Source of the DNA: Rhodococcus sp. 4CII
Lineage (GTDB): Bacteria > Actinomycetota > Actinomycetes > Mycobacteriales > Mycobacteriaceae
Direction of reading: 5' to 3'
Length of the DNA stretch: 64,000 nucleotides
NCBI RefSeq assembly: GCF_014256275.1
Contig: NZ_JACCFE010000002.1
Location: 992,001-1,056,000, forward strand
Shown: piece by piece, positions 35,586-44,206 of the stretch
Layout: each line of letters begins with the position of its first letter
Position numbering within the stretch: the first letter of the stretch is position 1
Translations under genes and position numbers: made by a program
The notes under the pieces: generated by a model
The model's input: only the letters and a program-made list of their open reading frames with translations
What the model was told of the DNA's origin: nothing
Database searches by the model: none

Positions 35586-35586
35586 C

Positions 35587-36336
35587 ATGAACGACGAACT
35601 CGTGGGCATGGCCTACCCGTATGCACTCGACGCGCTCGACGTCACCGAACGCCACGAACTCGACACCGATCTCGCCGCGACCGACGACCGGACCCGGTCC
35701 TCGTTCACCGAGGAGGTTCGCCGGATCCACGAAGCGTTCGCGGTGGTGAGTGCGGTCGGCGCCGTCGACCCCCCGCCATACGTTCGGGCACGACTTCTCG
35801 CCGAGGTCGGGAAGACCGCGCCAGGACACTCTGCGCCAGAACACTCACCGTCAGGTCCGATCTCTCTCACCGAGCGCCGATCCCGTCGGCATCGCTGGCA
35901 GATCGCCGTCGCGGTTGCCGCTGCGGTCGGTGTGCTCGCCGGCGGCACGGTGATCGTCCGGCAGTTCACCGAAGGGCCGTCGCCCACCGTGGCCGAGCAG
36001 GTGCTGGACGCCGCGGACATGCATTCGTCGACGAGTGCGATCGCGGCAGGCGGGTCCGCGACCGCCATCTACTCGAAGTCGCAGGACGCCGTCGTGTTCG
36101 TGCTGGACGGCGTGACCCCGCCCGCACCGGACACCGTGTACCAGCTGTGGTTGATGCCCGAATCGGGCGATGCGCCTGTGCCGGCCGGAACCCTGTCCCC
36201 CTCCGATGTGCTGTCGAACACGCCCGTCGTCCTCGACGACGTCGGATCGATGTCGAAGCTGGCCGTCACCGTCGAGCCACCCGGCGGGTCACCGCAGCCG
36301 ACGTCGGATCCGTTCGCGGTGCTGCAACTGAGCTGA
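35587..36336 (+). CDS. rskA: anti-sigma-K factor RskA
   Basis: 249 residues. The N-terminal cytoplasmic sigma-binding domain begins MNDELVGMAYPYALDALDVTERHEL. A membrane helix lies at about 100-120 (RWQIAVAVAAAVGVLAGGTVI), and the extracytoplasmic part is the RskA C-terminal domain with VVFVLDGVTPPAPDTVYQLWLMP. RskA sequesters SigK at the membrane and is removed by stepwise proteolysis. The start is 1 bp after the sigK stop, so the two are cotranscribed. A hairpin 15 bp past the stop ends the operon. Confidence 0.93.
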   Translation: MNDELVGMAYPYALDALDVTERHELDTDLAATDDRTRSSFTEEVRRIHEAFAVVSAVGAVDPPPYVRARLLAEVGKTAPGHSAPEHSPSGPISLTERRSRRHRWQIAVAVAAAVGVLAGGTVIVRQFTEGPSPTVAEQVLDAADMHSSTSAIAAGGSATAIYSKSQDAVVFVLDGVTPPAPDTVYQLWLMPESGDAPVPAGTLSPSDVLSNTPVVLDDVGSMSKLAVTVEPPGGSPQPTSDPFAVLQLS

Positions 36337-36351
36337 CCGGCGCAGGCCGGA

Positions 36352-36395
36352 TCGAAGAAACCCCCGCGCGGTGATCCGCACGGGGGTTTCTTCGA
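36352..36395. terminator. hairpin terminator between rskA and groEL1
   Basis: Perfect 15-bp arms (36352-36366 TCGAAGAAACCCCCG with 36381-36395) enclose a 14-base loop. On each strand the stem ends in TTTCTTC, which gives a short U-rich run, so it can stop both the rskA transcript and the convergent groEL1 transcript. Confidence 0.85.
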
Positions 36396-36434
36396 CTGAC
36401 GGTCGGAATGTCCGACCGGGCGCGACGGCAGAGC

Positions 36435-38048
36435 CTAGTGGCTGTGCCCGTGACCGGTGTGAGCCTCTTCCTCTTCCGCCGGCTTGTCGACGACGGCGCT
36501 CTCGGTGGTGAGGATCATCCGCGCGACCGAGGCCGCGTTGACGACCGCGGAGCGGGTGACCTTCACCGGGTCGACGACACCGTCGGCGAGCAGATCGCCG
36601 TAGGTGAGGGTGGCGGCGTTGAAGCCGTGCCCCTTGGGCTGCTCGGCAACCTTGCTGGTCACGACGGACCCGTCGAGGCCGGCGTTGCTGGCGATCCAGA
36701 ACAACGGCGCCTGCAGGGCTTCGCGCACGACCTTGACGCCCGTGCCTTCGTCACCGGTCAGACCGAGGTTGTCGGTCAGCTCGGTGCTCGCCTGGACGAG
36801 GGCGGAACCGCCACCGGGGACGATGCCCTCGGCGACTGCGGCCTTCGCGGCGTTGACGGCGTCCTCGACGCGGAACTTGCGCTCCTTGAGGTCCGTCTCG
36901 GTGGCTGCGCCGACCTTGATGACGGCGACGCCACCGGCCAGCTTCGCCAGACGCTCTTCGAGCTTCTCGCGATCCCAGTCGGAGTCGGTGTTCTCGATTT
37001 CGCGGCGCAACTGCGCGACGCGGCCCTTGATGTCGTCGTCGGTTCCGGCGCCGTCGACGATGGTGGTCTCGTCCTTGCTGACCACGACGCGACGTGCGCT
37101 GCCGAGCAGGTCCAGGCCTGCATCCTTCAGCGTGAGGCCGACGTCGGAGTTGATGACCGTGCCACCGGTGACGACGGCGAGATCGTCGAGGAACGCCTTC
37201 CGGCGGTCACCGAAGAACGGCGCCTTGACGGCGACGGCCTTGATGGTCTTTCGGATGGAGTTGACCACGAGCGTCGAGAGAACCTCGCCCTCGACGTCCT
37301 CCGCGATGATGAGGAGCGGTTTGCCGCTCTCGGCCACCTTCTCCAGCAGCGGCAGGAAATCGGGCAGGGACGTGATCTTCTCGCGGAACAGCAGCACGAG
37401 TGCGTCCTCGTACACAGCCTTCTGTGCGTCGAGGTCCGTCACGAAGTACGGCGACAGGTAGCCCTTGTCGAACTGGACTCCCTCGGTGATCACGAGCTCG
37501 GTCGCCAGGGTCGAGGACTCCTCCACCGTGACGACACCGTCGGTGCCGACGCGGGTGAGCGCCTCGCCGACCATCTCGCCGATCTCCTCGTCGCGCGAGG
37601 AGACGGTCGCGACCTGGGCGATGGAGTTCTTGCCCTCCACCGGCTTCGCGACGGCGAGCAGTGCCTCGACGACCTTGTCTGCAGCGGCGTTGATGCCGAT
37701 GCCGAGTGCCATCGGGTTCGCACCCGCGGCAATGTTCTTCAGACCGCCCCGCACGATGGCCTGGGCCAGCACGGTCGCGGTGGTGGTGCCATCGCCTGCG
37801 ACGTCGTTGGTCTTGGTGGCGACGCTCTTGACGAGTTGCGCGCCGAGGTTCTCGAACGGGTCCTCGAGCTCGATTTCCCGGGCGATGCTGACGCCGTCGT
37901 TGGTGACGGTCGGGCCGCCGAAGGCCTTTGCCAGCACTACGTGGCGGCCACGCGGACCCAAGGTCACCTTGACCGCGTCGGCAAGCTTGTCGACTCCACG
38001 CTCGAGAGACCGGCGTGCGATCTCGTTGAACTCAATCTGCTTGGACAT
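36435..38048 (-). CDS. groEL1: 60-kDa chaperonin GroEL1 with His-rich C-terminus
   Basis: 537 residues, complete. The ATP site is in VTLGPRGRHVVL and AGDGTTTATVLAQAI, and the apical and intermediate domains follow. The C-terminus ends EEEEAHTGHGHSH rather than the Gly-Gly-Met repeats of housekeeping GroEL; this marks it as the actinobacterial GroEL1 class, which in mycobacteria assists mycolate synthesis and biofilm formation and may bind metal through its tail. It is cotranscribed with groES, 92 bp upstream, under a CIRCE operator. Confidence 0.95.
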   Translation of the reverse strand: MSKQIEFNEIARRSLERGVDKLADAVKVTLGPRGRHVVLAKAFGGPTVTNDGVSIAREIELEDPFENLGAQLVKSVATKTNDVAGDGTTTATVLAQAIVRGGLKNIAAGANPMALGIGINAAADKVVEALLAVAKPVEGKNSIAQVATVSSRDEEIGEMVGEALTRVGTDGVVTVEESSTLATELVITEGVQFDKGYLSPYFVTDLDAQKAVYEDALVLLFREKITSLPDFLPLLEKVAESGKPLLIIAEDVEGEVLSTLVVNSIRKTIKAVAVKAPFFGDRRKAFLDDLAVVTGGTVINSDVGLTLKDAGLDLLGSARRVVVSKDETTIVDGAGTDDDIKGRVAQLRREIENTDSDWDREKLEERLAKLAGGVAVIKVGAATETDLKERKFRVEDAVNAAKAAVAEGIVPGGGSALVQASTELTDNLGLTGDEGTGVKVVREALQAPLFWIASNAGLDGSVVTSKVAEQPKGHGFNAATLTYGDLLADGVVDPVKVTRSAVVNAASVARMILTTESAVVDKPAEEEEAHTGHGHSH

Positions 38049-38094
38049 GTGTTCTGTCTTCTCCTGGATCTCAGGGTTACGCGCGTGAACGCAC

Positions 38095-38129
38095 TCCGCC
38101 CCGGGATCCTGTGGGGACTCCGGGGCGGA
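38095..38129. other. intercistronic hairpin between groES and groEL1
   Basis: Ten-bp arms TCCGCCCCGG (38095-38104) and CCGGGGCGGA (38120-38129) enclose a 15-base loop in the groES-groEL1 gap. In M. tuberculosis the groESL transcript is reported to be cleaved in this gap. The hairpin could guide such processing or partly terminate. Confidence 0.6.
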
Positions 38130-38140
38130 TCACGTATGGC

Positions 38141-38440
38141 TTACTTGGAGACGACAGCCAGCACGTCGCGTGCCGACAGGATCAGGTACTCCTGGCCGGC
38201 GTACTTGATCTCGGTTCCGCCGTACTTGGAGTAGATGACGGTGTCACCCTCCTTGACGTCGACCGGGATGCGGTTGCCCTGCTCGTTGACGCGGCCTTCG
38301 CCGACTGCGACGACGGTGCCCTCCTGGGGCTTCTCCTTGGCCGTGTCGGGAATGACCAGGCCGGAGGCAGTCGTCGTCTCAGCCTCGTTGGCCTGGACGA
38401 GGATCTTGTCCTCGAGCGGCTTGATGTTGACGCTCGCCAC
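38141..38440 (-). CDS. groES: 10-kDa co-chaperonin GroES
   Basis: 99 residues, full length: VNIKPLEDKILVQANEAE, the mobile loop around TTTASGLVIPDTAKEKPQEG, and YGGTEIKYAGQEYLIL near the C-terminus. It caps the GroEL ring during folding. It is the first gene of the groES-groEL1 operon; an HrcA operator lies about 125 bp upstream. Confidence 0.97.
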   Translation of the reverse strand: MASVNIKPLEDKILVQANEAETTTASGLVIPDTAKEKPQEGTVVAVGEGRVNEQGNRIPVDVKEGDTVIYSKYGGTEIKYAGQEYLILSARDVLAVVSK

Positions 38441-38564
38441 GATGAGCCCTCCACTTTGGGGTATGCGGACCCGGAGATTTCTCCGGACTCCTTGTTTGAG
38501 TGTTCCGTTTACGGCACGTCACACAGCCCCGTCGTCGCGGGTGCCGGAGCTCGATCGGCGCCAC

Positions 38565-38591
38565 TTGGCACTCTATACGTGAGAGTGCCAA
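38565..38591 (-). promoter_or_regulatory. CIRCE operator (HrcA site)
   Basis: TTGGCACTC and GAGTGCCAA form a perfect 9-bp inverted repeat with a 9-bp spacer. This is a CIRCE element with one symmetric change from TTAGCACTC/GAGTGCTAA. It lies upstream of groES and 80 bp before the divergent metallophosphoesterase start, and should confer HrcA heat-shock repression on groES-groEL1. Confidence 0.92.
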
Positions 38592-38671
38592 CCCTCAAGG
38601 AGAAGGGGGCGGTAGATCGCGCCGAGCCGAAAATCGGCCTGTCTCACGGGTCGTCACCTAAGGTTCCCCTG

Positions 38672-40390
38672 GTGTCTGACATCAATCGGCGTAAATTCCT
38701 GACAATTGCCGGGCTCGGGGCCGTCGGAACAGTGGGGTTCGGTGCACGCCCGTGGGGGTTGCAGTACGCGGGGGCGGCGCCGCTTCCCACGTCCGGGGCG
38801 GGGACCACGCTCGAAGCGGTTGCCGTCCCACTCGGAACCTCGGGGTACCGCAGGCTCGGCGCGGGAGCGGGATGGCCGACGATCGTCCGCACCGAACTCG
38901 CCGAGGCCCGCAGCGGGCGCGAAGACCGTCGCACCGCCCTCGCCTCCCTCGTCCAGCTCACGGACGTGCACCTGGTCGACGCCCAGTCCCCGATGCGCTT
39001 CGAATACGTGCACCCCTTCACCGGTTCCGCATTCCGCCCACACGAGACGCTCACCTCACAGGGTCTCGTCGCGCTGGTCGCACGCGTCAACGCGCTCGCG
39101 TCCGGCCCGCACACGCGGCGCCCGTTCGACGCCGTCGTGAGCACCGGCGACAACACCGACAACAAGGAGTTCGCCGAACTCGGTTGGTTCCTCACCGCGC
39201 TCAACGGGGGCACCATCGTCCCCAACACGGGTGCCCCGGACCGCTACGAAGGCGTGCAGAATTCGGGTGCGGATCTGTACTGGAACCCCGAATCCTCCGT
39301 CCAGGACATGTACAAGAAGGCCGGCTTCCCGGAGATCCCCGGACTGCTCGACGCCGCGATCCGTCCCGTCACGAGCCCCGGCCTGCGCACCCCCTGGTAC
39401 TGCGTCTTCGGCAATCACGACGACTCGGTGGAAGGCACCGTCCCGAGCGGCATCCCCCCGCTCGAAGCCATGTACACCGGTTCGCTGAAGTTCGAGGTCC
39501 CCGGATCACCGGAGCAGGCGAAGGCGGTCGACATCGCCACCAAGTTCGACCCCGGGGCCGTTCCCGGCGCGCTGTCCGCATTCACGACCCCACCGCGAGT
39601 CGTCACACCCGACCCCGCGCGGGCGCCGTTCACACCGCGCCAGTTCATCGCCGCGCACCTGGACCCGGCCAACACGGGCCCCGGACCGGCCGGTCACGGT
39701 TTCGCGCCCGATGCCGGCGAGACCGGCATCGGCTACTACTCGTTCGACATCACCCCGGGCGTGGTCGGCATCAGCATGGATTCCACCAACCGGGCGGGGT
39801 TCGTCGACGGCTCGCTCGGCGCGGCGCAGTTCCAGTGGATCGAGGACACCCTGACGGCAGGGAGCAGCCGCTACTACGACACGGCAGGCCGCCCGGTGTC
39901 GCAGGCCCGCAACGACACATGGTTCGTCCTGTTCAGCCACCACACCAGCGGCAGCATGGACAACGTCGTCCCCGACCCCTCGGCGCCGGCCGAGCCCCGG
40001 ATCCGGGGCTCACGACTGGTGGATCTGCTGCACCGATTCCCGAACGTCCTCGCCTGGGTCAACGGACATACCCACGAGAACCGGATCACCCCGTGGCCCG
40101 GAGCGACTCCGGAGCAGTCGTTCTGGGAAATCAACACGGCCTCACACATCGACTTCCCTCAGCACGGCCGGATCGTCGAGGTGGTCGACAACGCCGACGG
40201 AACCCTGTCGCTGCTCACGACGCTGTTCGAGGCCGACAGCCCCTACGCCGTCGATCACACCGATCTCTCCCCACTCGGGTTGGCGTCGCTGTACCGGGAA
40301 TTGTCGTTCAACGACATTCACGCGGACCCCGACCTGCTCGGCGGGACGCCGGACCGGAACGTGGAACTGGTGCTGGTGTCGGGCCGTTAG
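38672..40390 (+). CDS. TAT-exported metallophosphoesterase (TIGR03767 type)
   Basis: 572 residues from GTG (MSDINRRKFLTIAGLGAVG), with a twin-arginine signal RRKFLTIAG. Calcineurin-type metal motifs occur in order: QLTDVHLVD, STGDNTDN, FGNHDD, SHHTSG and NGHTHEN. They build a two-metal site for phosphate ester cleavage, presumably outside the membrane. The substrate is unknown. An open frame extends upstream as far as 38111 but runs over the CIRCE element and groES, so the GTG just before the TAT signal is chosen. It overlaps the convergent K+ channel gene by 4 bp. Confidence 0.88.
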   Translation: MSDINRRKFLTIAGLGAVGTVGFGARPWGLQYAGAAPLPTSGAGTTLEAVAVPLGTSGYRRLGAGAGWPTIVRTELAEARSGREDRRTALASLVQLTDVHLVDAQSPMRFEYVHPFTGSAFRPHETLTSQGLVALVARVNALASGPHTRRPFDAVVSTGDNTDNKEFAELGWFLTALNGGTIVPNTGAPDRYEGVQNSGADLYWNPESSVQDMYKKAGFPEIPGLLDAAIRPVTSPGLRTPWYCVFGNHDDSVEGTVPSGIPPLEAMYTGSLKFEVPGSPEQAKAVDIATKFDPGAVPGALSAFTTPPRVVTPDPARAPFTPRQFIAAHLDPANTGPGPAGHGFAPDAGETGIGYYSFDITPGVVGISMDSTNRAGFVDGSLGAAQFQWIEDTLTAGSSRYYDTAGRPVSQARNDTWFVLFSHHTSGSMDNVVPDPSAPAEPRIRGSRLVDLLHRFPNVLAWVNGHTHENRITPWPGATPEQSFWEINTASHIDFPQHGRIVEVVDNADGTLSLLTTLFEADSPYAVDHTDLSPLGLASLYRELSFNDIHADPDLLGGTPDRNVELVLVSGR

Positions 40391-40923
40391 GTCCGGCGCC
40401 TGCGGGCCCACTGGACGGCCGCGACGATCACGCGGATGCCGACGCCGAGCAGGATCAGATTTCCGATCATCTGCACGCTCACTACGGCTCGCGACGGGTC
40501 GGTCGTCGCGGCGATGTCGCCGAACCCGACCGTGGAAAAGACGGTGAGCGAGAAGTAGAGAGCCCCCATGCGGGTAAGGGGTTCGGTGAAGTAGCCCGGA
40601 TCACTCTCGGACATCAGGCAATAGCCGGTCGCGAAGCCGAGCAGGTAGAGCGGCACGATGAGGGCCAGCGCCTCGATCGCCTGGAGGGTGGGTGCCTCGG
40701 ACCGCATGATCCGCCGGACCTGCCACACTGCGGCCACCACGACCACGGCGATGCCGCCCACCAGGAAGAGCACGGCGGACAGGTCCCCCAACGAGGTCCA
40801 CGGCGTGGCGAAATACACCACTACGCACAGGACGACGGTGCTCAGCGGGCGCAGAACCGCGCGCACTACAAGCCGTCGGCGCTCACGTCTCGTGAGGGTG
40901 CGGAAATCGCTGGCGCGTCGCAT
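40387..40923 (-). CDS. two-pore-helix type potassium channel protein
   Basis: 178 residues. Two N-terminal hydrophobic helices precede a KcsA-like module: helix ALALIVPLYLLGFATGYC, pore helix MGALYFSLTVFS, selectivity filter TVGFGD, and an inner helix SVQMIGNLILLGVGIRVIV. The filter predicts K+ selectivity. The Arg-rich ends (RRRERRR near the N-terminus, WARRRRT at the C-terminus) are cytoplasmic. There is no RCK domain. The ATG giving MRRASDFRTL is preferred to a longer start at 40971. It overlaps the metallophosphoesterase stop by 4 bp. Confidence 0.87.
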   Translation of the reverse strand: MRRASDFRTLTRRERRRLVVRAVLRPLSTVVLCVVVYFATPWTSLGDLSAVLFLVGGIAVVVVAAVWQVRRIMRSEAPTLQAIEALALIVPLYLLGFATGYCLMSESDPGYFTEPLTRMGALYFSLTVFSTVGFGDIAATTDPSRAVVSVQMIGNLILLGVGIRVIVAAVQWARRRRT

Positions 40924-41128
40924 GAGATTCCTTTGGACAACTGTGCAGGTGAGGCCGGATATCGAGCGCAATCTTCGTCTTCCACGACCGAAACCCGGGA
41001 GCGAAATCCGTTTGTTTTCTGTAACGTTCAGATAACAGTCGCCGATTCAACGGGCAGGAATTCCTCGCTGAACTGGGCGTTCCAACAGAGATGGCAGGTC
41101 ACGCGTCGAATACGTGAGGGGGTGTGTG

Positions 41129-42700
41129 ATGGGTATGTCGCTGGGCATGTCGACCGGTGCGGCAGGTGTCGGTTCCGCCCTCGTCAGCACGGCCTCCAAC
41201 GGTGCGCAGAACGTCGAGTTCCGCTACCTCTCCGCAGACCAGGCGCACACCGACCTCGGCGACCTGGTCCGCTCCTCCATCTCGCTGATGACCACCCAGG
41301 TTCCCACCTCCCCCACCACTCCTGACGCGTTCGCCGTCGCGTACCGGACGGCAGAGCAGGCACATTCGATCCGCAGCGCCGTCAGCAGGCAGCGGCATCG
41401 CGTGCATCTCGTGCCCGAGACCGCCGCCACCCTCACTTACCTTCGGCACACCGGCGAGGTCGCTCAGCACGCCACCGTCGCGATCGTCGACTTCGGCGAG
41501 TCCGGGATGTCCGTCGCGGTCGTCGATCAGGTGGACGGCACCGTCCTGCACGCCGACCGCACCAGCCACGTGAGCGGCACCGGAATCGACGACCTCGTCT
41601 ACCACCACGTCGTCGGCAGTTTCGCCACTCCACATCCCTTGCGGCACCTGGACCGCGATCTGCTCGCGGCGCGGTGCCGTGTCGCGAAGGAGCAGTTGTC
41701 CTCGGAGCCGAACGCGCACGTCGACATCGACTTGCCGGGCATCCGCCCGATCGAGATCAGCCGCAGCGAATTCGAGGAGATCGCCGCACCGACGGTCCGG
41801 GTCGCGGTCGAGTTCATCCGTGCCACCGTCGCCGACTCCCCGCGTCCTCCTGACGCCTTGGCGCTGGTCGGTGGTGGCGCGACCATTCCGGCGATCGCGT
41901 CCGCCGTCGCCGACGCGTTCACCGCCCGGGTCATCGCCGTGCCCGAACCGGACACGGCGACAGCGAAGGGTGCAGCGCTGCTCGCCGTCTCCTCCGCCAT
42001 CCAGAACTACCCGGCCACCGAATCGAACCGCCCCGGCTCTGCGGCGAAGGTCTCCGGTGCTCTCGTCGGCGCCCTGGTCGTCGGCGGGCTCGTCCTCGGT
42101 TACGGCGTGAAGGAACTCGCACCCGCCCCGGATCCCAACGTCTCCCCCGCCGGGACCGACACGTTCCAGACCACCGAGCAGGTCACGACCACCACGACGG
42201 ATACACCTCCCGCCACGCGGATTCCGTCGTACGACCCCACACCGACACGGGACTACTCCCCCAACCCGGTGGCCCCGCCCGCGTCGGAACCGCAGACGAA
42301 CCGCACCCCGGAGCACGTGCCCGACTCGACGAGCGCGACCATCACCCCACCCACCACGACACCGCAGCCGACGCCGACCGCTCCGGCGCGGCCGACCCTG
42401 CCCGGCACCAATCCGCCGCCGTCGGCATGGCCGCACATCGAGTGGCCCGCCATTCCGCCGCTGTGGCCGCAGGTTCCGGGAGAATCCACCCCGAACGAAC
42501 CGAGCCCCGGTGCCCCGGCACCCGGCGTTCCCGGAGTGGCGCCGCCGACCGGGACGCCCGCGGCACCGTCGGCACCGGCAGAGCCACCGGCATCCGAGGG
42601 GCTCTTCCCGATCGTCCCGGCGCCGGGCACGGTTGCTCCGAGCCCGAACGGGGCGCTGACTCCGCCGGCCACCGAGACCGTCACGATCCCGGTCAGCTGA
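41129..42700 (+). CDS. Hsp70/actin-fold membrane protein with Pro/Thr-rich tail
   Basis: 523 residues from an ATG preceded by GAGGGGG. The first 290 residues are a shortened DnaK-like nucleotide-binding domain: phosphate-loop-like GMSTGAAGVG, second loop VAIVDFGESGMSVAVVD, and adenosine motif ALVGGGATIPAI. The DnaK substrate-binding domain is absent. A membrane helix (VSGALVGALVVGGLVLGYGV, about 310-330) leads to about 185 residues rich in Pro and Thr, presumably outside. The domain order resembles other actinobacterial Hsp70-like membrane proteins of unknown role. It overlaps the tsaD stop by 8 bp on the opposite strand. Confidence 0.8.
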   Translation: MGMSLGMSTGAAGVGSALVSTASNGAQNVEFRYLSADQAHTDLGDLVRSSISLMTTQVPTSPTTPDAFAVAYRTAEQAHSIRSAVSRQRHRVHLVPETAATLTYLRHTGEVAQHATVAIVDFGESGMSVAVVDQVDGTVLHADRTSHVSGTGIDDLVYHHVVGSFATPHPLRHLDRDLLAARCRVAKEQLSSEPNAHVDIDLPGIRPIEISRSEFEEIAAPTVRVAVEFIRATVADSPRPPDALALVGGGATIPAIASAVADAFTARVIAVPEPDTATAKGAALLAVSSAIQNYPATESNRPGSAAKVSGALVGALVVGGLVLGYGVKELAPAPDPNVSPAGTDTFQTTEQVTTTTTDTPPATRIPSYDPTPTRDYSPNPVAPPASEPQTNRTPEHVPDSTSATITPPTTTPQPTPTAPARPTLPGTNPPPSAWPHIEWPAIPPLWPQVPGESTPNEPSPGAPAPGVPGVAPPTGTPAAPSAPAEPPASEGLFPIVPAPGTVAPSPNGALTPPATETVTIPVS

Positions 42701-43730
42701 ACACCTGACTGGTCGCCACCGACAGTCCCGGATCGCTCGCCACGGTCAGCAGGGAGGGCGCGGCGCCACCCCCGATCAGGTGCGCGCCGAGCGACGCGAT
42801 CATCACTCCGTTGTCGGTGCACAAGCGCGGCTTGGGAACCCGCAGCGTCAGGCCGGCCTCGGCGCAGCGTTCCTCGGCGAGCGCGCGGATACGCGAGTTG
42901 GCCGTGGCACCCCCGCCGAGGACGAGAGTGTCGACGCCCACGTCACGGGCGGCGCGCACCGCTTTCATCGTCAGCACGTCGGCCACGGCCTCCTGGAAGC
43001 TCGCGGCGATGTCCGGCACCGAATACACCTCCCCGGCACGCTCCTTCGATTCGACATATCGCGCCACCGCCGTCTTCAGACCGGAGAACGAGAAGTCGTG
43101 CCGCGCATCGCGCGGCCCGGTCATGCCGCGAGGGAACGGAATCGCGTTCCGGTCGCCGTCCTGCGCCGCAGCGTCGAGGGCGGGCCCACCGGGGAAGCCG
43201 AGTCCGAGGAGGCGAGCCACCTTGTCGAACGCTTCGCCGGCTGCGTCGTCAACGGTCGTGCCCAGTTCGACGATGGGTTTCGCGAGATCCTCGACGTGCA
43301 GGAGGTGCGTGTGCCCACCCGACACGAGCAGCGCCACACACGGCGGCATCGGTCCGTGCTCGAGGGTGTCCACCGAGACGTGACCGCCGAGGTGATTCAC
43401 GGCGTAGAACGGGACGTCCCAGGCCGCCGCATACGCTTTCGCCGCCGCGACGCCGACGAGCAGCGCACCGGCCAGGCCGGGGCCGATGGTGACGGCAAGC
43501 GCGTCCGGCTTGGCGATCCCGGCCACCGCGAGGGCACGCCTCATCGTCGGGACGATGGCCTCGAGATGAGCGCGGGACGCGACCTCCGGCACCACCCCTC
43601 CGTAGCGGGCGTGCTGGTCGACGCTGGACGCGACCTCGTCGGCGAGAAGCTCACACGTTCCGTCACCGTTCCACCGGACGATGCCGACTCCGGTCTCGTC
43701 ACAAGAGCTTTCGATCCCCATGACGATCAT
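42693..43730 (-). CDS. tsaD: tRNA N6-adenosine threonylcarbamoyltransferase TsaD
   Basis: 345 residues. ASKHA-fold motifs are present: GIESSCDETG at the N-terminus, GPGLAGALLVG, the metal-binding HLGGH, and LVSGGHTHLL; LGGGATANSRIR is near the C-terminus. TsaD transfers threonylcarbamoyl from TsaC product to A37 of ANN-decoding tRNAs, together with TsaB and TsaE encoded upstream. Its ATG overlaps the rimI stop by 4 bp (ATGA). Confidence 0.97.
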   Translation of the reverse strand: MIVMGIESSCDETGVGIVRWNGDGTCELLADEVASSVDQHARYGGVVPEVASRAHLEAIVPTMRRALAVAGIAKPDALAVTIGPGLAGALLVGVAAAKAYAAAWDVPFYAVNHLGGHVSVDTLEHGPMPPCVALLVSGGHTHLLHVEDLAKPIVELGTTVDDAAGEAFDKVARLLGLGFPGGPALDAAAQDGDRNAIPFPRGMTGPRDARHDFSFSGLKTAVARYVESKERAGEVYSVPDIAASFQEAVADVLTMKAVRAARDVGVDTLVLGGGATANSRIRALAEERCAEAGLTLRVPKPRLCTDNGVMIASLGAHLIGGGAAPSLLTVASDPGLSVATSQVFS

Positions 43731-44206
43731 TGCACCGGCTCCTCACCCGATCCGGGGCGGCGCATCGTGAACGCGTCCGCACCGCTCGGTTGGTAGTACT
43801 TCTTACGGGTTCCCACGATCTCGAATCCTTCACGTTTGTACAGCGCGATCGCCGCATCGTTGTCGGTCCGCACTTCGAGGAACACCGGACCACCGTGGGT
43901 GTCGGCGACGCGGAGAAGCTCGTCGAGGAGGGCGCCGCCGATGCCCCGGCGCTGGCACGCCGGGTCCGTTCCGATCGTGTGTATCTCGGATTCCGGATGC
44001 GCGCCATCGCCCAGCAGGGCGATTCCGGCGTATCCGACGACGTGTCCCGACTCGTCCCGCGCCACGGTGTAACGCACGTGCGGGGCGGCGAGTTCCGCCC
44101 TGAACGCGCTTGCGCTCCAGGGCCCGTCGCCGGCGAAGAGAATGGTTTCGAGCTCCGCGCAGCGTTCGGCATCCGCGGCCGACATCGGTTCGATGCGGAA
44201 CGTCAT
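43727..44206 (-). CDS. rimI: ribosomal protein S18-alanine N-acetyltransferase RimI
   Basis: 159 residues of GNAT fold. The acetyl-CoA loop reads ACQRRGIGGALLDELL (RxxGxG/A type), with EIHTIGTDP before and NDAAIALYKREGFEIVGTRKKYY after. The ATG giving MTFRIEPMSAADAERC overlaps the tsaB stop by 4 bp. An open frame runs further upstream but over tsaB. It acetylates ribosomal protein N-termini; its place among t6A genes is widely conserved. Confidence 0.95.
   Translation of the reverse strand: MTFRIEPMSAADAERCAELETILFAGDGPWSASAFRAELAAPHVRYTVARDESGHVVGYAGIALLGDGAHPESEIHTIGTDPACQRRGIGGALLDELLRVADTHGGPVFLEVRTDNDAAIALYKREGFEIVGTRKKYYQPSGADAFTMRRPGSGEEPVQ

Noticed and set aside
36408..38234. 600-codon open frame on the plus strand opposite groEL1
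   Set aside because: Antisense to groEL1, low-complexity composition and no family features; the minus-strand gene is certain.
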